Shown here: positions 35,716 through 44,955 of the stretch, piece by piece | Layout of the letters: each line of letters opens with the position of its first letter | Numbering within the stretch: the stretch's first letter is position 1 | Assembly: GCF_020010905.1 (NCBI RefSeq) | Contig: NZ_JAGJBY010000001.1 | Location: 2,314,001 to 2,378,000, forward strand | Direction of reading: 5' to 3' | Length of the DNA: 64,000 nt | From: Streptomyces acidiscabies | GTDB lineage: Bacteria > Actinomycetota > Actinomycetes > Streptomycetales > Streptomycetaceae | Position numbers and translations under genes: made by a program | Notes under the pieces: model-generated | What the model was told of the DNA's origin: nothing | Databases searched by the model: none | What the model saw: the letters and a program-made list of their open reading frames with translations, nothing else

Positions 35716-36932
35716 CGGAGCTCTCCATGGGGGGAGTTGGAGTGGCCAACAGGGTCGGGTGCCAGTGCCGCGAGCCGCTCCAGGAAGAGTTCGCCCTGGC
35801 CGTGGATGTTGCCGATGGCGACGACGGAGGACTCCGGCCCCAGGTGGGTCAGCAGCTCCTCGGTGAGCCGGTCGGGGTCGCGGCGCTCGCCGCCGAGGTC
35901 GACGACGTTCCCGCTCCAGTGGGCGGGGATCGCGTCGGCGGCCGATCTGGTGGGGTGGCCGATGAGGAACACCGTCTGAGGGTCGAGCTGGGGGATGAGC
36001 GCGCCCATCTGCCCGTTGCGCTCCACCCGGTCGGGACGGCAGTTGATGACGACGTGCAACGGACGCTGGATCGCGCCCAGTTCGAGCAGCTGGTTGATGT
36101 TCATCAGCGTCGACTCGGGGTCGTTGGCGGCGAAGACGTTCGCGAAGCGCAGCCGCTTCTCGTCAGGGGTGCGGTACCGCTCGACGGACAGCACACCCGG
36201 GTCCGGCGGCGCGTCGTACATCCCCTTGAGCGCGGTCGCGCGGTCGACGCCGAGCAGTTCGGCGACGGCGAGTGCGATGGCGACGTTCTCCTTGAACGTG
36301 AACCAGCTGAAGCCGCGCAGCTCCTCGTCGGTGACGGTGTCCGGGTCGGCGTAGACGAGTTCGCAGTTCCGGGCGTCGGCCTCCTCCTGGAGGATGTGGA
36401 AACGTTCCTTCTCGGCGGTGACACAGACGCCGCCCACCGGCAGCGACCGGCACAGGGAGCGGGCCACGTCGTCCAGCGTCGGGCCCATCTCGGCGAGATG
36501 ATCCTCACGGACGTTGCACAGCACGCCGATGGTGGAGCGGATCAGCTTGGTCTGGTTGATCTCCTGGAGCGCCGGCATGACGGCCATGCACTCCATGACC
36601 AGGACGTTGGGCCGGTAGCCGGCGGCCCGCCGCACGATGCCGATCTGCTCGACGACGTTGGCGATGCCGAACTTGCGGTAGACCGGCTCCTCGGTGGCGT
36701 CGGGGTGGATGAACCGGGCCGCGGTGCCCGTGGTCTTGGCCACGGTCACCAGGCCGCTGCCGCGCAGCGCGCCCGCGCACAGCCGGGTGATGGAGGATTT
36801 GCCGCGAATGCCGTTGACCAGCACGCGGGTGGGGATGACGGCGAGGTTCGCGTCATGGCGGCGCTGTTCGACGATGCCTGCGACGAGCAGGCCTGTGCAG
36901 CACAGCGCGAGGACGCAGTACAGGAAGAGCAC
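35712..36932 (-). CDS. capB: poly-gamma-glutamate synthase CapB/PgsB
   Basis: Mur-ligase-like ATP-dependent amide ligase of 406 residues. An N-terminal membrane helix (1-20) is followed by the P-loop VNGIRGKSSITR (40-51), TTGTAARFI, and central-domain motifs (VMECMAVMPALQ, NVREDHLAEMG) as in PgsB/CapB. It would phosphorylate and extend a glutamate chain at the inner membrane. It sits between the double sensor-HAMP gene (6 bases upstream) and capC. No capA/pgsA gene is present in the operon. Confidence 0.94.
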   Translation of the reverse strand: MLFLYCVLALCCTGLLVAGIVEQRRHDANLAVIPTRVLVNGIRGKSSITRLCAGALRGSGLVTVAKTTGTAARFIHPDATEEPVYRKFGIANVVEQIGIVRRAAGYRPNVLVMECMAVMPALQEINQTKLIRSTIGVLCNVREDHLAEMGPTLDDVARSLCRSLPVGGVCVTAEKERFHILQEEADARNCELVYADPDTVTDEELRGFSWFTFKENVAIALAVAELLGVDRATALKGMYDAPPDPGVLSVERYRTPDEKRLRFANVFAANDPESTLMNINQLLELGAIQRPLHVVINCRPDRVERNGQMGALIPQLDPQTVFLIGHPTRSAADAIPAHWSGNVVDLGGERRDPDRLTEELLTHLGPESSVVAIGNIHGQGELFLERLAALAPDPVGHSNSPHGELR

Positions 36933-36938
36933 GGCGGG

Positions 36939-39146
36939 TCAGCTCCTGGGACCGGGACGGGACGGGGCGTCGGTGCGGGGGAGGCGCTGTCTGATCACTT
37001 CGAGGCCGCGGGCGATGGAGCCCACCTCGTCGTGATAGCGCGGGTAGAGCACCGCCGCGCGGTCCCCGGCCGCCAGCGCCTCGGCGCCCCGGGCGACGTC
37101 CCGCAGCGGACGGACGACGACGAGGTACAGCCAGCCGACGCAGAGGGCGCCCGCGGCCGTCCCCAGCAGACCGACGAGCATGATCCGCCGCTGTGCCTCG
37201 TACTGGGGCAGGCCGATCCAGAACACCGGCCGGATCGAGGCGACCTTCCAGCCGAGCTTGCTCGCGACGCCCGGCTTGTCGCTGAACGGCGCCACGGCGG
37301 CGATCGCCGGATCGCGTCGGCCGACCAGCACGTCGGCGGAGCCCTTGGCCGTGCGGTCGTCCCGCAGCCGGCTCCGCAGCCGGCGGTCGGGGACCCGGTC
37401 GAAGGCCACGAACCCCTTGTTGGACGCGATGACCCGCTGTCCGGAGTCCACCAGCCACACCGAGCCGAGACCGGGCCGGTTGAGGATGCCCGTCAGATAC
37501 TGGACCTTGAACTCGCCCACGACATAGTGGCGTTCGGCCTTCTTGGGCGCCGGCTGGGCGGCCACGGCGGCGAGCACCGGTTCCGTCCCGGAGGTGTTCG
37601 TCTGCGTGACCCCGGTCTTGACGCGGGCCTTCTTCGAGGTGCGGGGCTCGCCGCCGGCCTGGGCGAGGATCCCGCCGGCGCTGTCCACGACGTACAGGGA
37701 CCGGTAGCGGCCGTGCCGCTCCAGGGACCTGTCGAGGACCTCGCGCGCCTTCTCCGGCCGGGCGGCGTCGATCACCGTGGCGAGCCGGGTGAGGTCCGCG
37801 TAGGCGTCGTCGATCCCCCGGCGCATCCGGTCCGCCGCCGTCGCGGTGCGCTGCCGCTGGTCGTCGGAGATCAGCCGGGGTACGGCGTCGGCGGGACGCG
37901 GCAAGGTGCTGCTGAGGGTCAGGAGCATCGACGTGGGCCAGGCCACCAGGGCGAACGCGCTCACCGCCACGACGGTGCGCAGTCCGAGCCGTCTTTTGGC
38001 CGGTGCCTGCGCGGACGGGCCGTCCTCGCCCCGGAGTTGGAGTCGCAGTGCCTCCAAGGAGGCGCCGATCCGGGCGGGTTCCCCGAAGCGGGGGACGGGG
38101 ACGGGAGCCGTGAGGTCACCCGAGCCGAGCCGCCGCGCTTCGCGGCGCAGCCGCAGTACAGGCCGCTGCACCAGCAGATGGAGGGCGGCGGTGACCCCGG
38201 CCGCGAGGGCCGCGAGGACGGCCGCGGCGAGGAGGGCGAGGCGCAGGTCACCGGTCCCGGTCCCGTGCCCCTCGGCCGGGACCGTCGTGACGACCGTCAG
38301 TCCGAGTCCGCTGCTCGGGCTCTCTTTCGGGGCGAGCCCTCGGGCCACCGCGGCGTACCCCACGGCGGTCCGGTGGTCGCCGTCCGCCGCTCCGACGAGG
38401 CTGCCGCTCGGGCCGTCGAAGCCGCCGGCCGTTTCCGAGGGGCCCTCGCTCTGCGCCTCGCGGGCGGCGGTCACGGCCAGCGGTTTCGCCCGGACGATGC
38501 CGGGCGCCGGGCCGGTCGAGGTGAGCGGGTTCCCGTCCCGGTCCACGACGGTGAGCGTGTGCTCCTTGCCGACGGTGATGCCCGGGAGCTTCACGCTCTG
38601 GGAGGCGACGAGCACCTGCTGCCCGCCGCCCTGCGTCAGCGTCGCGAAGGCCAGCAGCCGGGTGACGCCCGAGTCGTCCCGCACCAGGGCCGGAGCCGGG
38701 TTCACCGGCAGTCCGCGGAGGTTCACCTTCCCCAGCGGCAGGGCCTCGCCCTGCGCGGCGAGCAGCCGTCCGGTGGACTGGTCGACGACGGCGCTGCCGC
38801 GCCACTTGCGGTGCGGCCGGTCGAGGCGGGCCAGTACGCGGTCCGCCGGTACGGTCCCGGAGGCCGCGACCTCCGAGGCCGCCGCCCGCAGATCGGTGAC
38901 GTTCTGGTCGACGGCGGCCTGGAGCGCGACCGCCCCGTCCTCGGCGATGTGCTGCTGGGAGCTGAGGACGGCCTCGGGGACGCCGTGTTCGGTGTCGCTG
39001 CCGACGGCGAACACCGTCAGGCCCGCGACGAGCGCCAGCAGCACCGGCAGGGCCACCAGCGGCGGGCGCACCCCTCCCAGCACGGCCATGTCGGCCCGAC
39101 GCCGTGCCGGGCCCCGCTCGGATATCGGGGATCTACTGGTGGTCAA
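36939..39146 (-). CDS. double extracellular-sensor/HAMP membrane protein without output domain
   Basis: Membrane protein of 735 residues built as a tandem: TM helix (29-48), extracellular cache-like domain, TM (about 303-325), HAMP-like linker; then TM (about 380-400), second cache-like domain, TM (about 658-680) and a second HAMP. No kinase, cyclase or methyl-accepting domain follows. The TTG start at 39146 overlaps the stop of the GT39 gene (TTGA) and follows GGAAAGGA. It sits inside the capB/capC operon and may act as a scaffold or PgsA-like accessory. No family name is certain. Confidence 0.75.
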   Translation of the reverse strand: MTTSRSPISERGPARRRADMAVLGGVRPPLVALPVLLALVAGLTVFAVGSDTEHGVPEAVLSSQQHIAEDGAVALQAAVDQNVTDLRAAASEVAASGTVPADRVLARLDRPHRKWRGSAVVDQSTGRLLAAQGEALPLGKVNLRGLPVNPAPALVRDDSGVTRLLAFATLTQGGGQQVLVASQSVKLPGITVGKEHTLTVVDRDGNPLTSTGPAPGIVRAKPLAVTAAREAQSEGPSETAGGFDGPSGSLVGAADGDHRTAVGYAAVARGLAPKESPSSGLGLTVVTTVPAEGHGTGTGDLRLALLAAAVLAALAAGVTAALHLLVQRPVLRLRREARRLGSGDLTAPVPVPRFGEPARIGASLEALRLQLRGEDGPSAQAPAKRRLGLRTVVAVSAFALVAWPTSMLLTLSSTLPRPADAVPRLISDDQRQRTATAADRMRRGIDDAYADLTRLATVIDAARPEKAREVLDRSLERHGRYRSLYVVDSAGGILAQAGGEPRTSKKARVKTGVTQTNTSGTEPVLAAVAAQPAPKKAERHYVVGEFKVQYLTGILNRPGLGSVWLVDSGQRVIASNKGFVAFDRVPDRRLRSRLRDDRTAKGSADVLVGRRDPAIAAVAPFSDKPGVASKLGWKVASIRPVFWIGLPQYEAQRRIMLVGLLGTAAGALCVGWLYLVVVRPLRDVARGAEALAAGDRAAVLYPRYHDEVGSIARGLEVIRQRLPRTDAPSRPGPRS

Positions 39147-41122
39147 GAGAAGTCCTTTCCAGGGGTGTTGATGCCGGGTGAAGAGTTCTCGGCGGGGACG
39201 CGGCAGTCGTAGAGGCTGAAGTTGCCCTTGGTGCGCCAGCCGTAGGCACCGGAGCGGACGCGCTCGCAATGGGACTTCACCCAGGTCGTGGCAGGGGTGG
39301 TGGGGCGCAGGGGAGTGAGCAGGACGAAGCGGAGCCGGTGCGCGGCGATCAGGTCGGCGAGCTGCGGGGCGCTGGGGAAGGGCGTCCTGCCGGTGAACCC
39401 GCCCATGACGAGCACGGGTTGGGCCTCGGCGCGCAGCAGACGCTCAGCGGGGTAGGCGGCCTGGGTCGCGAGCAGGTACTCCTCGCCCTCGCGGTGCGCG
39501 ACGAGGTAGTCCAGCAGGGCGGTGTCGCGGGTGCTCGGCCGGCCCAGCTCGGCCCGGCGCAGCGCGGCCGGGTCGTGCAGAGCCCGGTGGTGGAAATCAC
39601 CGACCGGACCGGCCGTCGGGGACGTGGCGGCGCCCGCGTAGCGCGGGTCGAGGGACGAGACGGCCCAGCAGGCGGGGACGAGCAGCATGGCCGCGACTCC
39701 GGCGGCCAGGGAGCCGTGGACCCGGCGCCGGGAGGCACGGGGCCCGCTGGACCACAGGCCGAACGCCCCGCAGGCCGCGAAGAACACGGCGAACACCACC
39801 AGCCCGGGGGCGAACCAGGTCGGCCGGTCGAGGACGAGCGCCCAGGCCACCGTCAGCACGATCGCCGCCGGCAGCCACAACCGCCGTCGGCCGCCCGCCT
39901 CGTACGCGGACGCCTCGTACGCCGACCTGAAGAGCGCGAGCCCGCCGCCGGTGAGCGCGGCGATCGCCGGGGCGAGGACGGCCGTGTAGTAGGGGTGATT
40001 GCCGTTGGAGACGCTGAACACCACGGCGTGGACGGCGAGCCAGCCGCCCCACAGGAGGAAACCCGCGCGCAGCGGGTCGGTGCGCGGCTCGCGGGCGCGC
40101 CAGACCAGGGCCGTGCCGACGGCGAGCACGGCGAGCGGCAGGAACCAGGAGATCTGCGGGCCGACGGTGTCGTTGACCAGCATCCCCCAGCCGGTGTTCC
40201 CGGTGGTACGGCTGGCGGCGGTGGCCGGGACGGCGCCGAGCGCGGTGCCGTCGCCGCTGAAGCGGCTCACGCCGTTGTAGCCGAAGACCAGACTGAAGGG
40301 GTTGTTGTTCGACGTGCCGTCGATGTACGGGCGGTCGTCCGGGGGAGTCAGCCACGCGATCAGCGCCCACGAGCAGGAGACGGCCAGCGTGACCGCGCCG
40401 CCCAGCAGGAGGCGGCGGGCCTTCCGCAACGCCGGGCCGTTCGCGGTGAGTTGGTAGATGAGAGCGAAGACCGGCAGGACGAGCCAGGCTTGCAGCATCT
40501 TCGTCTGGAAGGCCAGCCCGACCCAGACACCGCACGTGATCAGCGAGAGCAGCCGCCCGGTGCGTACCGCCTTCTGGAGCGCTCCGGCGGCTGCCACCAG
40601 CAGCAGGGTGAGTGCGGTGTCCGGGATGGTGGCCCTGTTCAGCACCACGGTGACCGGGGTGAGGGTGAGCGTCAGCGCGGCGATCAGCGCCGCGAACGGC
40701 CCGGCCCAGGCCCGTACGATCCGGTGCAGCAGCCAGACGGCGAGCACGCCCTCGACCACATGGGGCAGCGCGACCGCCCACGTGTGCGGCCCGAAGAGCC
40801 GTACGGAGACGGCGTCGGGCCAGAACGCGCCGGGCAGCTTGTCGAGGGTGATCGAACCGCCGGCGTCGAGACCGCCGAAGAAGAAGGTCTGCCAGCCGGT
40901 GGCCATCGACCGGATCGCCGCACTGTAGTAGGGGTGGATCGCGGCGTGCCCCATGCCCCAGGCGTACAGCAGGGCGGCGACGGCCAGCACCGCGGCCAGC
41001 GCCGGGCGTTCCCAGCGCGCCGGGGCTTCGGGCCGGTCGGCGCGTGCTTCCCGGCGGCGGCCGGGGCGGGCGAGGCTCCGGGGGGTCGTTTCCCCGGTGT
41101 TTTCGATCTCGATCACCGGCAC
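39143..41122 (-). CDS. GT39-type (ArnT/PMT-like) membrane glycosyltransferase
   Basis: Integral membrane glycosyltransferase of 659 residues with about 12 hydrophobic segments and a C-terminal exported domain (from about residue 500). The first external loop has conserved acidic and aromatic residues (MGHAAIHPYYSAAIRSM, GGSITLDKLPGAFW). These enzymes transfer sugars from polyprenyl-phosphate donors to acceptors outside the membrane. It is first in the operon with capB/capC, suggesting glycosylation of the polymer, a lipid or a surface protein. The loop AYEASAYEA comes from a short DNA duplication. Confidence 0.88.
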   Translation of the reverse strand: MPVIEIENTGETTPRSLARPGRRREARADRPEAPARWERPALAAVLAVAALLYAWGMGHAAIHPYYSAAIRSMATGWQTFFFGGLDAGGSITLDKLPGAFWPDAVSVRLFGPHTWAVALPHVVEGVLAVWLLHRIVRAWAGPFAALIAALTLTLTPVTVVLNRATIPDTALTLLLVAAAGALQKAVRTGRLLSLITCGVWVGLAFQTKMLQAWLVLPVFALIYQLTANGPALRKARRLLLGGAVTLAVSCSWALIAWLTPPDDRPYIDGTSNNNPFSLVFGYNGVSRFSGDGTALGAVPATAASRTTGNTGWGMLVNDTVGPQISWFLPLAVLAVGTALVWRAREPRTDPLRAGFLLWGGWLAVHAVVFSVSNGNHPYYTAVLAPAIAALTGGGLALFRSAYEASAYEAGGRRRLWLPAAIVLTVAWALVLDRPTWFAPGLVVFAVFFAACGAFGLWSSGPRASRRRVHGSLAAGVAAMLLVPACWAVSSLDPRYAGAATSPTAGPVGDFHHRALHDPAALRRAELGRPSTRDTALLDYLVAHREGEEYLLATQAAYPAERLLRAEAQPVLVMGGFTGRTPFPSAPQLADLIAAHRLRFVLLTPLRPTTPATTWVKSHCERVRSGAYGWRTKGNFSLYDCRVPAENSSPGINTPGKDFS

Positions 41123-41308
41123 AACAGTGCCGGGGCGGTCGGCGGCCGAACATCCGTCGGGCTGCGGGAGGCACCCCGCCGGTCGGCCGACCTGACCCCT
41201 CCGGTCGGCGGGGGCCGGTTCGCCGGAGACGGACGGTCGTGGTCGCCGTCCCCGCCGTGCGCCTCGAACTGTTGTCTATAGCAATTGGTTGGTGGTTTGA
41301 TCAACCGC

Positions 41309-41622
41309 GTGGGTTGTTCACATGCTTCGACGTGCCCGCTCTTCCCTCACCTCAACGAGAGTCTGGCGGGCTGGCGTTCCTACTACTGCGACAGCGAGGC
41401 CAACTGGCGTGAGTGCGCGCGCTATCAGGTGGCGTTCACCGGTGAGCGGGTGCCTATCACTCTGCTGCCCAATGGACGGCACGCCCGCTATCTGGCGATG
41501 ACGCCCGCGTCCGCCGAGCCCGCAGTACGCGGTTCCCGCCAGGACGAACAGCCGCCGCCGGTCACCGAAGAACCCGAACGGGGCTGGTGGGCCCGGTTGG
41601 CCGAGTGGATGAAAGGCAACGC

Positions 41623-41626
<4 letters not shown>
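41309..41626 (+). CDS. small cysteine-containing protein upstream of YeeE-like genes
   Basis: About 105 residues. The N-terminal half holds four cysteines (VGCSHASTCPLF, YYCDS, WRECARY), which could bind a metal or carry sulfur. The C-terminal tail is acidic/proline-rich with a WWARLAEWM amphipathic end. The stop overlaps the next start (ATGA). Start is uncertain: GTG 41309 or TTG 41285; neither has a clear ribosome site, so a leaderless mRNA is possible. GGTTTGATCAACC (41294-41306) is a near-palindrome just before the start. Confidence 0.7.
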
Positions 41627-42302
<676 letters not shown>

Positions 42303-42303
<1 letters not shown>

Positions 42304-42722
42304 TGCGTACCCGGGGCGGCATTCTGCTGGCCAACCTCCTTACCGGGCTGGCTCTTGGCTTCACCGTGACGCGTATCGGGTTCGGCGACTACGCCGAGCT
42401 CAACCGCATGTTCACCTTCCAGGACCTGCGGATGTTCCTCTCCTTCATCGGCGCTGTCGTGATCATCGCGGTCGTGTTCGCGCTGCTGCGGGTGCGCCGG
42501 GGTGCGCGGCGTATCCATGCCGGTGTCGTGCCCGGGGCGGTGCTGTTCGGTATCGGCTGGGCGATCTCCGGTGGGTGCCCGGCGATTCCGCTCGTCCAGG
42601 TCGCCAGTGGGTATCTGCCCGCAGTGGTCACCATCGCGGGCATTGTCGTCGGGGTTCGGCTGGCCCGGTGGGCCGGGAGCCGACGCCTTGTGCGGGTCGA
42701 CCGGGGCTCTTGCGAGGTGTGA
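42303..42722 (+). CDS. YeeE/YedE-family sulfur transporter, C-terminal half protein
   Basis: Membrane protein of 139 residues with four hydrophobic helices and the second YeeE/YedE motif (GWAISGGCPAIPL). Its ATG shares one base with the preceding stop. With the previous protein it would make a complete transporter for thiosulfate or a related sulfur compound. A terminator hairpin follows. Confidence 0.87.
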
Positions 42723-42730
42723 GCCCGTAC

Positions 42731-42756
42731 GAGGGGCCGGATCACGCCGGCCCCTC
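42731..42756 (+). terminator. terminator hairpin after the YeeE pair
   Basis: Perfect 10-base stem GAGGGGCCGG / CCGGCCCCTC with a 6-base loop (ATCACG), nine bases after the stop codon. Confidence 0.8.
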
Positions 42757-42815
42757 GGCCTATCGGTCCTGAGCGCCCCGCTCGTACCGCTCGCCTCGCT
42801 CGTCGAGCGTGGCGC

Positions 42816-42831
42816 GGATCACAGGTGATCC
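42816..42831. promoter_or_regulatory. perfect palindrome GGATCAC-AG-GTGATCC
   Basis: A 7+2+7 palindrome in the 476-base gap upstream of a small open frame and the pseudo-trypsin gene. It could be an operator. No nearby regulator is identified. Confidence 0.4.
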
Positions 42832-42906
42832 GTGGGAATTGGCGTGGTGTGTGGTGTTTTTCTGGGCTCGACCTGGAGAGCGCTTCGTGTTGGTATGGCG
42901 CAGCGG

Positions 42907-43122
42907 ATGACAATCACCGAGACCGGGGGGCCTCTCGATACGAGGGGTGGGGACTGCCTTCCTCATCGCGTACCCGAACCCGAGACCGGTGACGTACGTC
43001 CGGTTGTCAGCGACGAACTGGGGGATGCGATGAAGGAATTCAGCAGATCAGCGCGGAGACGGCGCGTGCCGGGAGCGGTCGCGGCGGAGGCTCACGGCGA
43101 TACCGGCGGGTTCATCAAGTAG
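42907..43122 (+). CDS. possible small peptide gene
   Basis: Candidate 71-residue peptide (MTITETGGPLDTRGGDC... ending GDTGGFIK). An internal ATG at 43030 with a GGGGGATGC site would give a 30-residue peptide. GC at third positions is only moderate, lower than in neighbours, so coding is uncertain. No family is recognised. It might be a leader or precursor peptide. The stop lies 76 bases before the pseudo-trypsin gene. Confidence 0.3.
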   Translation: MTITETGGPLDTRGGDCLPHRVPEPETGDVRPVVSDELGDAMKEFSRSARRRRVPGAVAAEAHGDTGGFIK

Positions 43123-43198
43123 CCGCAGTTTCCTGCCCACTTGCTCGCCTTCCGCGTGTCCGTGGGACGCGCGGCCCTGTCTCCAGGAGTCAACGCCC

Positions 43199-44758
43199 AT
43201 GCACCTCTCCAGACGCGCCCGCCTCTCCGCGCTGGCCGCCACGCTGCTCGCGACCCCGCTCGCGTTCAGCACCCTCCCGGCCACGGCGGTGAACGGCACC
43301 CCGGCTCTCGCCGGAACCGACGCCACGGCGCTTACGTACGTAGCGAAAGTCAACGTCGGTGAAGAGAGCGCCTGCACCGGCACCCTCGTCGCCCCGCAGT
43401 GGGTTCTGACCGCGGCCTCCTGTTTCGGGACGGTCGGCGGGGTCCCCGCGGGCAGCCCCGCTGTCGCCACCACCGTCACCGTCGGCCGCACCGACCTGAC
43501 CCAGACCGGCGGCGGTGTCCTGCCCGCCGTCCGGCTCGTCCCGCACGCCGACCGGGACCTGGTGCTCGTCCAACTCGCCGCCAGGATCACCGATCCGGCC
43601 GTCAAGCCCGTGCCGCTGGCGACCACGCCCGCCGCTGCGGGCGAGGTGCTGACGCTGGCGGGCTTCGGGCGGACGAAGACCGAGTGGGTGCCCGACAAGC
43701 TGCACGCCGGTGCGTTCACGGTCGCCTCCACCACGGCCACGACCGTGGACCTGAACGGCTCCGACACCGCGACCGTCTGCCAGGGCGACGCCGGCGGCCC
43801 CGCCCTGCGCACGGTGAACGGCGTCACGGAACTCGTCGCCGTCAACTCCCGTTCCTGGCAGGGTGGTTGCCTCGGCATGGACCCTGCCGAGACCCGTACG
43901 GGCGCCGTCGACACCCGCGTCGACGACATCGGCGCCTGGGTCCAGCAGACCACCTCCCGCAATCCGGACGACGTCACGGGCGACGGCAAGGCCGACCTTC
44001 CGGCGATCAAGGAGGACGACGGCGTCCTGTGGGTCTACCCGGGCACCGGAAAGTCCGGCATGAGCACGCTCGGCCCTCGTTTCCAGGCCGGCACCAGCTG
44101 GCAGAGCCAGAACGCCGTCACCGTCGGAGACCTCAACAACGACGGCATCGGCGACCTGCTGTCCCGCCAGGCGTCCGACGGGACGTTCTGGGTCTACCCC
44201 GGTACGGGGAAGCCCGGCATGGGCGCCTTCCCCAGCCGGTACCAGGTGGGGAGGGGCTGGCAGAGCCAAGACGTCTTCCGCGCAGGGGACTTCAACGGTG
44301 ACGGGCTGACCGATGTGCTGTCGCGGCAGGCGTCCGACGGCACGCTGTGGGTGTATCCGGGTACGGGGAAGTCCGGCATGGACACGCTCGGCACCCGCTA
44401 CCAGGTCGGCACCGGCTGGAAGAGCCAGGACGCCATCGTCACCGGAGACCTCAACAACGACGGGCGCACCGATGTGCTGTCCCGGCAGGCGTCCGACGGG
44501 ACGCTGTGGGTGTACCCCGGTACCGGAAACTCCGGCATGAGCACCTTCGGCACCCGGTACCAGGTGGGGAGGAGCTGGCAGAGCCAAGACGTCTTCCGCA
44601 CAGGGGACTTCAACGGTGACGGGCTGACCGACGTGCTGTCCCGGCAAGCGTCGGACGGGACGCTGTGGGTGTACCCCGGTACCGGAAACTCCGGCATGGA
44701 CACCCTCGGTACCCGCAGCCAGGCCGGCACCGGCTGGGGTCCCTACCGCATCATCTGA
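43199..44758 (+). CDS. secreted trypsin-fold pseudoprotease with FG-GAP-like repeats
   Basis: Secreted protein of 519 residues: signal peptide (1-30), an S1 trypsin-like domain (about 35-250) and five tandem 53-residue FG-GAP/VCBS-type repeats. The S1 domain has lost catalysis: TAAHC reads TAASC (Ser74 for His) and GDSGG reads GDAGG (Ala198 for Ser), while the Asp region (DRDLVLVQL) and CQGD cysteine remain. Each repeat holds a D-x-N-x-D-G calcium-loop motif (DFNGDGLTD, DLNNDGRTD) and WVYPGTG. It probably binds a protein, sugar or surface rather than cleaving. Stand-alone; a very strong terminator follows. Confidence 0.88.
   Translation: MHLSRRARLSALAATLLATPLAFSTLPATAVNGTPALAGTDATALTYVAKVNVGEESACTGTLVAPQWVLTAASCFGTVGGVPAGSPAVATTVTVGRTDLTQTGGGVLPAVRLVPHADRDLVLVQLAARITDPAVKPVPLATTPAAAGEVLTLAGFGRTKTEWVPDKLHAGAFTVASTTATTVDLNGSDTATVCQGDAGGPALRTVNGVTELVAVNSRSWQGGCLGMDPAETRTGAVDTRVDDIGAWVQQTTSRNPDDVTGDGKADLPAIKEDDGVLWVYPGTGKSGMSTLGPRFQAGTSWQSQNAVTVGDLNNDGIGDLLSRQASDGTFWVYPGTGKPGMGAFPSRYQVGRGWQSQDVFRAGDFNGDGLTDVLSRQASDGTLWVYPGTGKSGMDTLGTRYQVGTGWKSQDAIVTGDLNNDGRTDVLSRQASDGTLWVYPGTGNSGMSTFGTRYQVGRSWQSQDVFRTGDFNGDGLTDVLSRQASDGTLWVYPGTGNSGMDTLGTRSQAGTGWGPYRII
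43970..44755 (+). repeat. five tandem 159-base units (FG-GAP-like repeats)
   Basis: Units begin at 43970, 44129, 44288, 44447 and 44606 (the last is truncated). Alternate units are most alike: units 3 and 5 begin GDFNGDGLTD, units 2 and 4 begin GDLNND. This points to duplication of a 318-base dimer. Long near-identical DNA stretches remain, so the duplication is recent or homogenised. Confidence 0.92.
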
Positions 44759-44772
44759 CACGGCCTTCGGTT

Positions 44773-44806
44773 CTCCCCCGCACCCCTTCCCAGGGGTGCG
44801 GGGGAG
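44773..44806 (+). terminator. strong terminator hairpin
   Basis: Perfect 15-base stem CTCCCCCGCACCCCT / AGGGGTGCGGGGGAG with a 4-base loop, 15 bases after the pseudo-trypsin stop. Confidence 0.9.
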
Positions 44807-44885
44807 CCTCCTGTGCCGTCGGCGGTACCGGAACCTCTCGCTCCCCGGGCCGCGAAGGTTCTTTCGATCATTCCTTGCACGGGGG

Positions 44886-44934
44886 TTGTCCTGACATTCC
44901 GTCCGCCCCTAGGGTCACGCGGGCAAGCGCTTTC
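44886..44934 (+). promoter_or_regulatory. promoter with LacI-type operator before the sugar ABC operon
   Basis: GCAAGCGCTTTC (44923-44934) carries the AAGCGCTT core of LacI-family operators. Upstream, TTGTCC (44886) and TAGGGT, 18 bases apart, fit a sigma-70-type promoter; the operator would lie at the start of transcription. No LacI gene lies within the window next to it. Confidence 0.6.
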
Positions 44935-44955
44935 TCTCTGTCGGCGGGAGCACGC

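Noticed and set aside
35727..39212. 1161-residue plus-strand frame opposite the capB and sensor-HAMP genes
   Set aside because: Antisense shadow caused by high GC; composition is Arg/Gly/Val-rich and no domain is visible.
43970..44755. Regularly spaced repeats, considered as CRISPR
   Set aside because: The repeats are continuous 159-base coding units with protein motifs, with no spacers or cas genes.
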